Positions 1-5,748 of a stretch of 6,223 bases of DNA are shown piece after piece. The stretch spans positions 1 through 6,223 of the forward strand of contig JAICXR010000220.1 in NCBI GenBank assembly GCA_025980355.1, given 5' to 3'. This DNA comes from Chloroflexota bacterium. GTDB lineage: Bacteria; Chloroflexota; UBA4733. Every line of letters starts with the position of its first letter. Positions within the stretch are counted from its first letter, which is position 1. The notes beneath the pieces are model-generated. The model searched no databases, was not told where the DNA came from, and saw only the letters and a list, made by a program, of their open reading frames with translations. Made by a program: the position numbers and the translations under genes.

Positions 1-395
1 ATGGCGGCGTGGTCCCCGCCGGCGCAGCTCGGGTTCATCGTCGCGGCAAGCAGTTCGGCGACGATGGCGGCCGGCGCGGGCGGGGAGTTGACCCAGCCGA
101 AGAAGCGCGGGTGGCCGTTTCCCATGGGATAGGGCATGATCAGCTGCGCGACGGCAGCGAGCAACGCCTCCGGCGCGGTGCCCGCCTCGGAGAGCGATTG
201 CGCCAGCAAGTCGCGCCGCTCGTCCTCCGCCATCGGCCGGAAAACCGGGCGGCTTGGCATGCCGGCGAGGTAGTCGGCCGCCAGGTCGATGGCCTGGTGG
301 CCGATACGGCGGAACTCTTCGGTGTCGAGCGCCAGGGTACCGGCGCCTGTATTCAGGGCGCCGAGGGCCCGGTCCGATTCGGTCTGTTCCGCCAT
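1..395 (-). CDS. PLP-dependent decarboxylase (aromatic-L-amino-acid decarboxylase family), N-terminal part, cut by window edge
   Basis: Reading the minus strand from ATG at 395-393 gives an open frame of 131 codons that runs off the left edge without a stop. The protein starts MAEQTESDRALGALNTGAG. Residues 24-45 (DTEEFRRIGHQAIDLAADYL) are the usual first helix of group II PLP decarboxylases. Residues 94-104 (GHPRFFGWVNS) match the conserved HPRFFG/A substrate-pocket stretch, followed by a helix and then NPSCAGGDHAA. In this family the enzyme is a cytoplasmic homodimer that decarboxylates aromatic or related L-amino acids. The PLP-binding lysine lies in the missing C-terminal three quarters, so activity and substrate cannot be judged; close relatives are often labelled just pyridoxal-dependent decarboxylase. 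The start is supported by a purine-rich GGGGTAGAG about 8 nt upstream. The gene is transcribed divergently from the kinase at 612. Confidence 0.88.
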   Translation of the reverse strand, partial: MAEQTESDRALGALNTGAGTLALDTEEFRRIGHQAIDLAADYLAGMPSRPVFRPMAEDERRDLLAQSLSEAGTAPEALLAAVAQLIMPYPMGNGHPRFFGWVNSPPAPAAIVAELLAATMNPSCAGGDHAA

Positions 396-532
396 GCTGA
401 GAACTCTACCCCATGGCCGTTCGTGTCGGCCAGATACCTCACCGCGGCACAGCCCCCGCGCCACCGAGTCGTTCCGCAGCCATGGGCGGGTATTCTGGCT
501 GATCTCGTACTCGTACACGGCCTCTGCCCGGC

Positions 533-561
533 TTGGCGATGCGGCTTCGGGTACTTATCTT
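533..561 (+). promoter_or_regulatory. Candidate sigma70-type promoter for the phosphotransferase gene
   Basis: TTGGCG at 533-538 (4 of 6 matches to the -35 consensus) is followed by a 17-bp spacer and TATCTT at 556-561 (4 of 6 to the -10). Transcription would begin near 568, leaving a leader of about 44 nt before the ATG at 612. Spacing is ideal and the stretch around 552-563 is the most AT-rich part of the 396-611 intergenic region. The hexamers are only moderate matches, so this is a candidate. I found no equally good promoter for the divergent decarboxylase gene. Confidence 0.35.
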
Positions 562-597
562 TTGGCGCTGAGGTGGGCATCCTTCTCGGCTCCCAAT

Positions 598-604
598 GGG
601 AGGT
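598..604 (+). promoter_or_regulatory. Ribosome binding site that fixes the phosphotransferase start
   Basis: GGGAGGT ends 7 nt before the ATG at 612. The reading frame is open upstream to position 9, but that part runs antisense through the decarboxylase gene. This Shine-Dalgarno sequence and the beginning of recognisable homology both place the true start at 612. Confidence 0.8.
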
Positions 605-611
605 AATCGCA

Positions 612-1583
612 ATGGCGGCAGACAAGCGCGTGCTCGAGGCGTGGTCGAATGTGCTCGGATCGCCGCATGTACGGGAGCTGACCCCGGACAGGGTGTGGGA
701 GGTATCGGATCACGGTGATGCCCGGTATGTGCTCAAACGGATTTCGGGGCAGTTCGCCGACCCGGCTCGTCGGTTCATCGACGAGGCCCGGGTTCTGTCG
801 TTTCTCCAAGAGCAAGGACTTCCGGTGGCGGTCCCGGTGCCGTGCGACAACGGCAGCGTCTACGCCGCCGATGCCAGCGGCGCCCTCTTTGCCTTGACCC
901 CGATGCTGCCTGCCGGCGAGACCAGCTCGGCTGCGCCCCTGGACGCAGCCGATGCCGCGCGGTATCGGAACGTCGGGGCCACGATCGCCCGCATGCACGT
1001 GGCGCTGGCCAAGTGCCCATTCGACATCGATGCGTCGCAGGAAGGTCGCGGGCGACTCGGCCCGGACCGGTTCCCTGAGCTTTGGCGGCATCTGGAAGCC
1101 ACGCTTCCCGCGCCCGTATTCGATGACCTGGCGGGACGGGTCCGGCCGTGGCGCGAAGCGATCACGCGCGCGCTAGGCGACCCGCATGTGCAACGAGTAC
1201 ACGGGGATGTCCACGGCGGCAACATCCTCACCGACCACGACGCCGTCACCGGCGTCATCGATGTCGACCACCTGCCGCTCGCACCACGCAGCTACGACCT
1301 GGGTTATTATCTGGCGTTCTGCGTCCACTGGCGACTCGGACAAAGCAATCTCAGCCGGCCCATCGAGCACTATGTGGCGTTCGAAGCCCGACACCTGCTC
1401 ACGGGATACGACACCGTCTCCACGCTGACCAGACGCGAAACCGATGCTCTCCCAGCGATGAGCCTGGCGGTCGCGCTCATGCTGCTCGACTACTTCCTGA
1501 CGACAGAGGGCATCGCCGAGGGGAGCTGGATTCGGACCGCGCGCTGGATCACCGGCCACCCCGACACGCTCGGGCCTTCCTGA
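612..1583 (+). CDS. Phosphotransferase of the aminoglycoside phosphotransferase / kinase-like fold (APH family)
   Basis: The product is 323 aa, a normal length for this family, and presumably cytoplasmic. Visible kinase-fold landmarks in order are: K42 in YVLKRI (nucleotide-binding lysine), E58 in the following helix (the likely salt-bridge partner), a hinge near FALTPMLP (93-100), the catalytic loop HGDVHGGN at 197-204 with the base D199 and metal ligand N204, and GVIDVDH at 214-220 with D217 as the second metal ligand. The family phosphorylates small hydroxylated molecules such as aminoglycosides, choline, homoserine or methylthioribose, or proteins as in SrkA. The catalytic set is intact, so an active ATP-dependent kinase is expected, but the substrate cannot be read from sequence. 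Nothing shows that it is an antibiotic-resistance enzyme. It is divergent from the decarboxylase gene and convergent with the ABC exporter gene. Start 612 is set by GGGAGGT at 598-604. Confidence 0.9.
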   Translation: MAADKRVLEAWSNVLGSPHVRELTPDRVWEVSDHGDARYVLKRISGQFADPARRFIDEARVLSFLQEQGLPVAVPVPCDNGSVYAADASGALFALTPMLPAGETSSAAPLDAADAARYRNVGATIARMHVALAKCPFDIDASQEGRGRLGPDRFPELWRHLEATLPAPVFDDLAGRVRPWREAITRALGDPHVQRVHGDVHGGNILTDHDAVTGVIDVDHLPLAPRSYDLGYYLAFCVHWRLGQSNLSRPIEHYVAFEARHLLTGYDTVSTLTRRETDALPAMSLAVALMLLDYFLTTEGIAEGSWIRTARWITGHPDTLGPS

Positions 1584-1680
1584 CCCGACCGCGATTGCGT
1601 CCTGATCGGCAAGCGCGCTGAAGGAGTAGTCGTCCTCACATCCGCGTTCGGCGCGCACCCCGGCCAGGGGCCGTGAACGC

Positions 1681-3606
1681 TTAGCGTTGCGATGCGGCGG
1701 CTTCCGCCAACTCCGCGTCCGACCGCCGGCGCCACTGGCCGCGCCGCGCGCCGGCCAACGGCTCCTCCACCGGCGCCGGTGCCTGGGCCTTCGGCGGGTC
1801 CCGGAACTGCTGGCGATAGAGCGTGGCGTAGAGGCCGTCCAGGGCCAGGAGCTGGGCGTGGTTGCCCTGCTCCACCAGGCGCCCGTGGTCGATCACCAGG
1901 ATGACATCGGCGGCGAGGATCGTGGAGAGGCGGTGGGCGATGACAATGCTCGTTCGTCCCTTCATCAACGGCACGAGGGCCGCCTGGATCAGGGCCTCGG
2001 ACGTGGAATCGAGGGCGCTCGTCGCCTCATCCAGGATCAGGATGTTCGGGTCCTTTAGGATGGCGCGGGCGATCGCCAGTCGCTGCTTCTCGCCGCCCGA
2101 CAGGCGGTAGCCGCGCTCTCCCACGACCGTCTCGTAGGCCTCGGGCAGGGAGGCGATAAAGTCGTGGATGTTCGCCGCCCGGGCCGCCGCGACGATCTCA
2201 CCCTCCGTCGCGTCGGGCCGCGCATAGCGGAGGTTCTCCATGATCGTGGTGTGGAAGAGGAAGGTCTCCTGGGTCACCATCGCCAACTGCGCGCCCAGCG
2301 AGTCGAGCGTGACGTGGCGCACATCCTTCCCGTCGATCTCCACCGTGCCGCTGTCCGGGTCGTAGAAGCGCGGCACGAGGGTGGTGATCGTCGTCTTGCC
2401 GGCGCCGCTGGGCCCGACCAGGGCGACCAACTGTCCGGGCTGGATGTCGAAGGAGATATGGTCGATCGCCGGGCGGTCGGCGCCTTTGTACGAGAAGCTG
2501 ACGTCGCGGAAGGTCACCCGGCCGCGCACCGGCGGCAGCGCCGTGGCGCCGGGCTCGTCGCGGACTTCCGGCACCATGTCCAGGTACTCGAAGATGCGGT
2601 CGAAGACCCCGAGCGCGCCGCGCAGATCGACGTAGACGTTGGCGAGATTGGTGACGGGACGATAGAGGTTGCCCAGGTAGGCCACGAAGGCGACGACCGT
2701 CCCAATGGTCAGCTGGCTACTTATGACCAGGTGCCCGCCGTACCAGTAGATCAGCGCCGGTCCGACCGCCGAGAGGACGGCCATCAGCATGTAGAACCAG
2801 CGGCCCACCATGGTCTGGCGGATCTGCAGGTTCATCAAGTCCTGGTTGATCGTACGGAAGCGTTGCCGTTCGTCGGCCTGCCGGCCAAAGACGCGGGTCA
2901 GGATGAAGCCGCTGATCGACAGGCGCTCCTCCATGTGGGCCGTCAGGTCGGCCTGGCGCTGCTGCGTCTGCTTGGAGATGCGCTGCCGGAAGCGCCCGAC
3001 GGAGCGCATCGGCGCCACGAAGGCCGGCAGGATGACGCAGGCGAGGATCGCCAGGTGGGCGTTCAAGGCGAAAATGACGGCCAGGGTCGACGCCACGGTC
3101 ACGGTGCTGGTCACGATGCCGACGAGCGTGCCGGTGACGGCGTTCTGCACGGCGCCGACGTCGTTGTTGACCCGCGACATGATCTGACCGGTCTGCGTCT
3201 GCACGTAGAAGCGCAGGGACATGCGCTGGAGATGGGCGAATAACTGGTTGCGCAGATCGAACATGATGGCCTGGCCGACGCGGGCGTTGAGATAGTTCTG
3301 CAGGACGCCGAGGAAGCCGCTGCCCACGGGCACCATGATCATGCCGAGCACGAGCAGGTTCAGCAGCCCGCCGTTATGCGCGGGGAGTGCCTTGTCGATA
3401 ATGGCGCGGATGATCAGCGGCGGCACCAGCCCGATGGCCGTCGTCCCGGCGATGCAGAGGAAGATGACGACGGTGTGCCAGATATACGGCCGCAGATAGC
3501 CGGCGATCCGCCCCAGATGCTCGTATTTCAGTTTGCCGGACGCCGCGTCGTTCTCCCTGCTCATGCGGCCCCAGCCCATGCCGTGGCCGCCCCCCCGATC
3601 CCACAT
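1681..3606 (-). CDS. ABC exporter half-transporter (membrane domain fused to ATPase domain), multidrug/lipid type
   Basis: The product is 641 aa in the MsbA/BmrA/LmrA layout: a six-helix membrane domain (hydrophobic stretches near 44-71, 81-103, 158-200, 270-295 and 299-318) followed by a nucleotide-binding domain from about 360. All ATPase motifs are intact: A-loop Y373, Walker A GPSGAGKTT at 398-406, Q-loop Q446, signature LSGGE at 502-506, Walker B ILILDE at 522-527 with catalytic E527, SALD D-loop, and switch H558. It should therefore work as a homodimer, since no partner half is in the window. The transported substrate is unknown; drugs or lipids are usual. The N-terminus is Gly/Met/Trp-rich (MWDRGGGHGMGWGR), and after the ATPase domain there is an unusual Pro/Ala- then Arg-rich tail of about 40 residues. 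The start at 3606 is chosen for its GAGGAG 7 nt upstream; the open frame further upstream to 3774 would overlap padR and is Arg/Pro-rich. It lies directly downstream of padR, probably in one operon. Confidence 0.95.
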   Translation of the reverse strand: MWDRGGGHGMGWGRMSRENDAASGKLKYEHLGRIAGYLRPYIWHTVVIFLCIAGTTAIGLVPPLIIRAIIDKALPAHNGGLLNLLVLGMIMVPVGSGFLGVLQNYLNARVGQAIMFDLRNQLFAHLQRMSLRFYVQTQTGQIMSRVNNDVGAVQNAVTGTLVGIVTSTVTVASTLAVIFALNAHLAILACVILPAFVAPMRSVGRFRQRISKQTQQRQADLTAHMEERLSISGFILTRVFGRQADERQRFRTINQDLMNLQIRQTMVGRWFYMLMAVLSAVGPALIYWYGGHLVISSQLTIGTVVAFVAYLGNLYRPVTNLANVYVDLRGALGVFDRIFEYLDMVPEVRDEPGATALPPVRGRVTFRDVSFSYKGADRPAIDHISFDIQPGQLVALVGPSGAGKTTITTLVPRFYDPDSGTVEIDGKDVRHVTLDSLGAQLAMVTQETFLFHTTIMENLRYARPDATEGEIVAAARAANIHDFIASLPEAYETVVGERGYRLSGGEKQRLAIARAILKDPNILILDEATSALDSTSEALIQAALVPLMKGRTSIVIAHRLSTILAADVILVIDHGRLVEQGNHAQLLALDGLYATLYRQQFRDPPKAQAPAPVEEPLAGARRGQWRRRSDAELAEAAASQR

Positions 3607-3613
3607 GCTGTTT

Positions 3614-3619
3614 CTCCTC
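3614..3619 (-). promoter_or_regulatory. Ribosome binding site that fixes the ABC exporter start
   Basis: On the minus strand GAGGAG sits 7 nt before the ATG at 3606-3604. It decides between this start and in-frame upstream ATGs as far as 3774, which lack such a site and would overlap padR. Internal ATGs further into the Gly-rich leader are also possible starts but less well supported. Confidence 0.8.
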
Positions 3620-3640
3620 GTCGCGGGCCGCTGGCGCCAC

Positions 3641-3690
3641 CCCACCCGAACGGTGGGCTCGCCGCCGCCTAGTCGCCGGGTTGGCCGGCG
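3641..3690 (-). repeat. Two tandem small hairpins in the padR-ABC exporter gap
   Basis: Two 17-nt dyads lie between the padR stop and the exporter ribosome binding site. One is CGCCGG-5 nt-CCGGCG at 3674-3690 and the other is CCCACC-5 nt-GGTGGG at 3641-3657. Each has a 6-bp stem and a 5-nt loop, and they are 16 nt apart. Neither is followed by a U tract on the minus-strand transcript, so they do not look like standard intrinsic terminators. They may stabilise the mRNA, mark a processing point, or tune exporter expression relative to the regulator. In GC-rich DNA short stems also arise by chance. Confidence 0.35.
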
Positions 3691-3712
3691 CCACGCCCGG
3701 GTCATCCGTCCG

Positions 3713-4375
3713 TCAGCGGACGGGCGTCGCCGCACCAGACGGGCGTTCACTGCCCACCGGTTCCGCATCGGCAAGGATGCGGTAGAGCTGGCGGCGCGTA
3801 TTCACCAGCAGCTGCCGCGCTTCGGCGAGCTCTGCCTTGCCCCCGGCCCGGACGACGTGCCTGACGGCGGCGCCAACTTGCTCGAAAAGGTCCCGCAACT
3901 CGACCATCGCGTCGTCGACGCTCTCCGTGACGGCGTTCCAGACGGCCGCCAGTTCCTCCCGACGCTCTGCCACGTAGGTCCGCCCGGCCTCGGTGAGGTG
4001 GAAGACGCGGCGAGTCTCGACCTGTTCGGCCCGGATCAGCCCCTCATCCTCCAGCAGTTGGAGTGCCGGGTAGACCGAACCCGGGCTGGGGCGCCAGACG
4101 CCGCCGCTGCGTTCACCGATCTCCTGGATGATCTGATAGCCATGGCGCGGCCCATCGGCCAGCAACGCCAACGCGGCCGACCGCACATCGCCCCGACCGA
4201 CGTGCGGACCGTGCCCGAAGCCGCGTTCGCGGAAGCCGCCAAAAGGCGATCCACCCTCCGGGCGGCCGCGCCCGCCGCGCATCCGTCCAGCGTCCCGCGA
4301 AAGATATCGACCGATGTCGCCGCTGTGATTCCGTTGTCGTTTGCGCCCCTCGGGCGACGTATTGGATTCGTGCAT
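3713..4375 (-). CDS. PadR-family transcriptional regulator
   Basis: The product is 220 aa. Residues 1-60 form a polar arm rich in Gly and Arg (RGGRGRPEGGSPFGGFRERG region) with no recognisable fold, a common decoration of PadR proteins in GC-rich bacteria. The winged helix-turn-helix follows: RGDVRSAALALLADGPRHGY at 61-80, recognition helix with PSPGSVYPALQLLEDEGL at 97-114, and the wing with RRVFHLTEAGR at 122-132. Residues 133-205 are charged helices, the likely dimerisation region of the LmrR/PadR type. Such proteins are dimeric repressors released from DNA by hydrophobic or phenolic ligands and often control an adjacent ABC exporter. Here the exporter begins 106 bp downstream on the same strand, so control of efflux plus autorepression is likely. 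The start at 4375 has AAGGGGAA upstream, with the GGGGA core 8 nt away; the frame is open up to 4720 but that part crosses the promoter and the end of the glycosyltransferase gene. Confidence 0.93.
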   Translation of the reverse strand: MHESNTSPEGRKRQRNHSGDIGRYLSRDAGRMRGGRGRPEGGSPFGGFRERGFGHGPHVGRGDVRSAALALLADGPRHGYQIIQEIGERSGGVWRPSPGSVYPALQLLEDEGLIRAEQVETRRVFHLTEAGRTYVAERREELAAVWNAVTESVDDAMVELRDLFEQVGAAVRHVVRAGGKAELAEARQLLVNTRRQLYRILADAEPVGSERPSGAATPVR

Positions 4376-4383
4376 ACGTTGCT

Positions 4384-4388
4384 TCCCC
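4384..4388 (-). promoter_or_regulatory. Ribosome binding site for padR
   Basis: On the minus strand the GGGGA core (within AAGGGGAA, 4383-4390) lies 8 nt before the ATG at 4375-4373. It supports the 220-aa product over longer in-frame versions that would read through the promoter. Confidence 0.6.
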
Positions 4389-4438
4389 TTCTTGACAACG
4401 CATATCGCCCGCGTTGCGGTGCACTCTCGACGGACCGC

Positions 4439-4448
4439 CGATATATCG
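4439..4448. promoter_or_regulatory. Perfect 10-bp palindrome at the predicted padR transcription start
   Basis: CGATATATCG is fully self-complementary and AT-rich against a GC-rich background. It begins right next to the -10 element (4449-4454) and covers the predicted start point near 4442. Its half CGATAT recurs at 4461-4467 (CGATATG) and inverted at 4401-4407 (CATATCG), which makes it a candidate second operator site for PadR. Confidence 0.45.
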
Positions 4449-4477
4449 AACATACAACGCCGATATGTGTTTGTCAA
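4449..4477 (-). promoter_or_regulatory. Sigma70-type promoter of the padR-exporter operon
   Basis: On the minus strand there is a perfect -35 TTGACA at 4477-4472, a 17-bp spacer and -10 TATGTT (4 of 6 matches) at 4454-4449. The predicted start is near 4442, giving a leader of about 67 nt before padR. This is the strongest promoter-like sequence in the window, and its overlap with dyad symmetry suggests it is repressible. Confidence 0.75.
4450..4468. promoter_or_regulatory. Candidate PadR operator (ACATA-N9-TATGT) inside the promoter
   Basis: ACATA at 4450-4454 and TATGT at 4464-4468 form a 5-bp inverted repeat with a 9-bp centre. The dyad covers the -10 element and half of the spacer, so a bound dimer would block RNA polymerase. 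Known PadR-family operators use ATGT/ACAT half-sites spaced 8-10 bp apart; here the half-sites are of that kind but in the opposite order. The position is convincing; the identity of the binding protein is inferred. Confidence 0.5.
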
Positions 4478-4572
4478 GCAACCGACCGTTGAGTGTACTC
4501 GGTTGCACGTGAAACGCGCGGCGCGCCGACACGGATGGCCGGGGCGCTCGGCGGTCCGGACCAAACACCGCG

Positions 4573-5679
4573 TCAGGCCTGCCACAGACGCTCGTAGACG
4601 CGGAGCGTCGTCTGCGCCGTGCGGCGCCAGGTGAACGGCGCAGCGCGTTCCTCCGCCCGTTCGCCCAGGAAACGCCGTCGGTCGGGGTCGCGGAGCAGCG
4701 CCCCGACCGACATCTCCCATCCGTCCAGGCCGCCCTGCACCACGAGCAAACCCGTCTCGCCCACCACTTCCCGATGCGCCAGCAGGTCGCTCACGGCGAC
4801 CGCGCAGCCGCAGGCCATCGCCTCCAGCACCGGTAAGCCGAACCCTTCCCGCTCCGCCGCGCTGACATAGACGGTGGCCCGGTTGTAGAGCCAGGCCAGC
4901 TCTTGCTCGCCCACGCCGTCCAGCCAGAGCACCGCGTCCGCGACATCGAGCGCAGTGGCCAACGCCCGAAGTTCCTCACGCCGCGCGGGATCTGTTGGCG
5001 CACCGACTTTGACGAGCACAAGGTCAGGAGCATTGCCGTGACGGAGACGGGCCAGCAGGCGAATGAGCACGTCGACGCGTTTGCGCGGCGCTTCGGTACC
5101 GACATAAAGGAGGGTCGGCGTCTCCGCCGGCAAGCCAATCGACGCGCCGTAACTCGCCGGTACTGACTGCCGGCGGAATAGGCGATGGTCGACGCCGTAG
5201 GAGGTCGCCGTGACGCCGCACGTCCCGATCAAGCCGCGCGCCCGACAGATCGCCGCGGTCGCCTGGGAACCGGTCAGCACGGCCGCCGCCCGCCGGAGGG
5301 CCAACCGGGCCGCACTGTCAACCAGGCGTGTGACGATCGCCCTCGTGCCGGTCGCGTGATCGTCGGGGAAGAGGTCATGGACCGTCACGACCGCTCCCGG
5401 CTGCAGCCAGAGCATGCTGGCGAAGGTCTGGGCAGTGGCGTGAACCAGCGCCCCAGGGCGCGTCGGGACGTACAAGGGATAGCTGGCAAGGAAGGAGTGC
5501 ACGTCCAGGCCGCGCCAGCGAGTCGCTCGTCCCAGCAGCGCGGGCAAAGCGCCGCCGATCGTCGGCGTCAGCCGCGCATCAACGCCGAGAGTACCGAGCT
5601 CCCGGCCCAGGGCGGTGGCGTAGCGGCCCACCCCGGTACGGCCTCCCGCCGGACGAGCGATCAGATCGACGGCTACCAT
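4573..5679 (-). CDS. GT4-type glycosyltransferase (GT-B fold, group 1)
   Basis: The product is 368 aa, full length for the family, with no signal peptide or clear membrane segment. The N-terminal half is the acceptor domain: MVAVDLIARPAGGRTGVGRY, with the TGVGRY glycine loop at 15-20 and HDLFP at 101-105. The C-terminal half binds the nucleotide sugar: LLYVGTEAPRKR at 190-201 with R199 and K200 as likely phosphate contacts, and EGFGLPVLE at 278-286, the EX7E motif of retaining GT4 enzymes. These proteins add sugars from NDP-sugars (mannose, glucose, rhamnose and others) to polysaccharide or lipid acceptors; donor and acceptor cannot be told here, and there are no other envelope genes nearby. 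The AAGG of AAGGCAGG lies only 4 nt from the ATG at 5679, so the ribosome binding site is close and weak. It is 69 bp downstream of the aldolase gene and may be co-transcribed with it. It ends 197 bp before padR. Confidence 0.92.
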   Translation of the reverse strand: MVAVDLIARPAGGRTGVGRYATALGRELGTLGVDARLTPTIGGALPALLGRATRWRGLDVHSFLASYPLYVPTRPGALVHATAQTFASMLWLQPGAVVTVHDLFPDDHATGTRAIVTRLVDSAARLALRRAAAVLTGSQATAAICRARGLIGTCGVTATSYGVDHRLFRRQSVPASYGASIGLPAETPTLLYVGTEAPRKRVDVLIRLLARLRHGNAPDLVLVKVGAPTDPARREELRALATALDVADAVLWLDGVGEQELAWLYNRATVYVSAAEREGFGLPVLEAMACGCAVAVSDLLAHREVVGETGLLVVQGGLDGWEMSVGALLRDPDRRRFLGERAEERAAPFTWRRTAQTTLRVYERLWQA

Positions 5680-5748
5680 CCTGCCTTACGTCCCCGCCCT
5701 GGAGGCGTGAAGCCAATCGCGATCACTCGCACTGCCGGCGCGCCGCAC

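Larger units (their letters stand above)
4392..4477. repeat. Imperfect inverted repeat spanning the padR promoter and leader
   Basis: The plus strand at 4392-4416 and the minus strand at 4477-4455 share the same ordered blocks: TTGACAA, then CATATCG, then GCGTTG, with small differences between blocks. The arms are 25 and 23 nt long and separated by 38 bp. One arm holds the padR -35 element; the other falls in the transcribed leader, downstream of the start point. Because only one arm is transcribed it cannot form an RNA hairpin in the padR message, so a protein-binding role at the DNA level is more likely. The plus-strand TTGACA has no usable -10 at the right spacing. Confidence 0.6.

Noticed and set aside
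9..611. In-frame upstream extension of the phosphotransferase reading frame
   Set aside because: It is antisense to the decarboxylase gene, has Arg/Gly-rich shadow-like composition, and the strong ribosome binding site at 598-604 sets the start at 612.
1661..1673. Terminator for the kinase or exporter gene
   Set aside because: The stem is only 5 bp with a 3-nt loop and no U tract follows on either strand.
2164..3243. Long plus-strand open frame (359 codons) opposite the ABC exporter
   Set aside because: The translation is Arg/Asp/His-rich with no recognisable domain and lies fully antisense to a gene with all ABC motifs intact; typical of GC-rich shadow frames.
3607..3774. Longer ABC exporter with 56 more N-terminal residues
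   Set aside because: It would overlap the end of padR and is Arg/Pro-rich; the GAGGAG site places the start at 3606.
4392..4420. Plus-strand promoter beginning at TTGACA
   Set aside because: At 17-bp spacing the -10 position reads TGCGGT, and no plus-strand gene lies downstream.
3533..4492. Long plus-strand open frame (319 codons) opposite padR
   Set aside because: It is antisense to a clear winged-helix regulator and its promoter, has low-complexity composition, and no ribosome binding site or domain was seen.
4376..4720. Longer PadR protein with about 115 more N-terminal residues
   Set aside because: The extension reads through the promoter and the end of the glycosyltransferase gene and resembles no domain.
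4520..5744. GGCGCGCC copies at 4520-4527 and 5737-5744 flanking the glycosyltransferase gene as a transfer scar
   Set aside because: An 8-bp all-GC palindrome is expected about once per several kb at this GC content, and no mobile gene or longer repeat is present.
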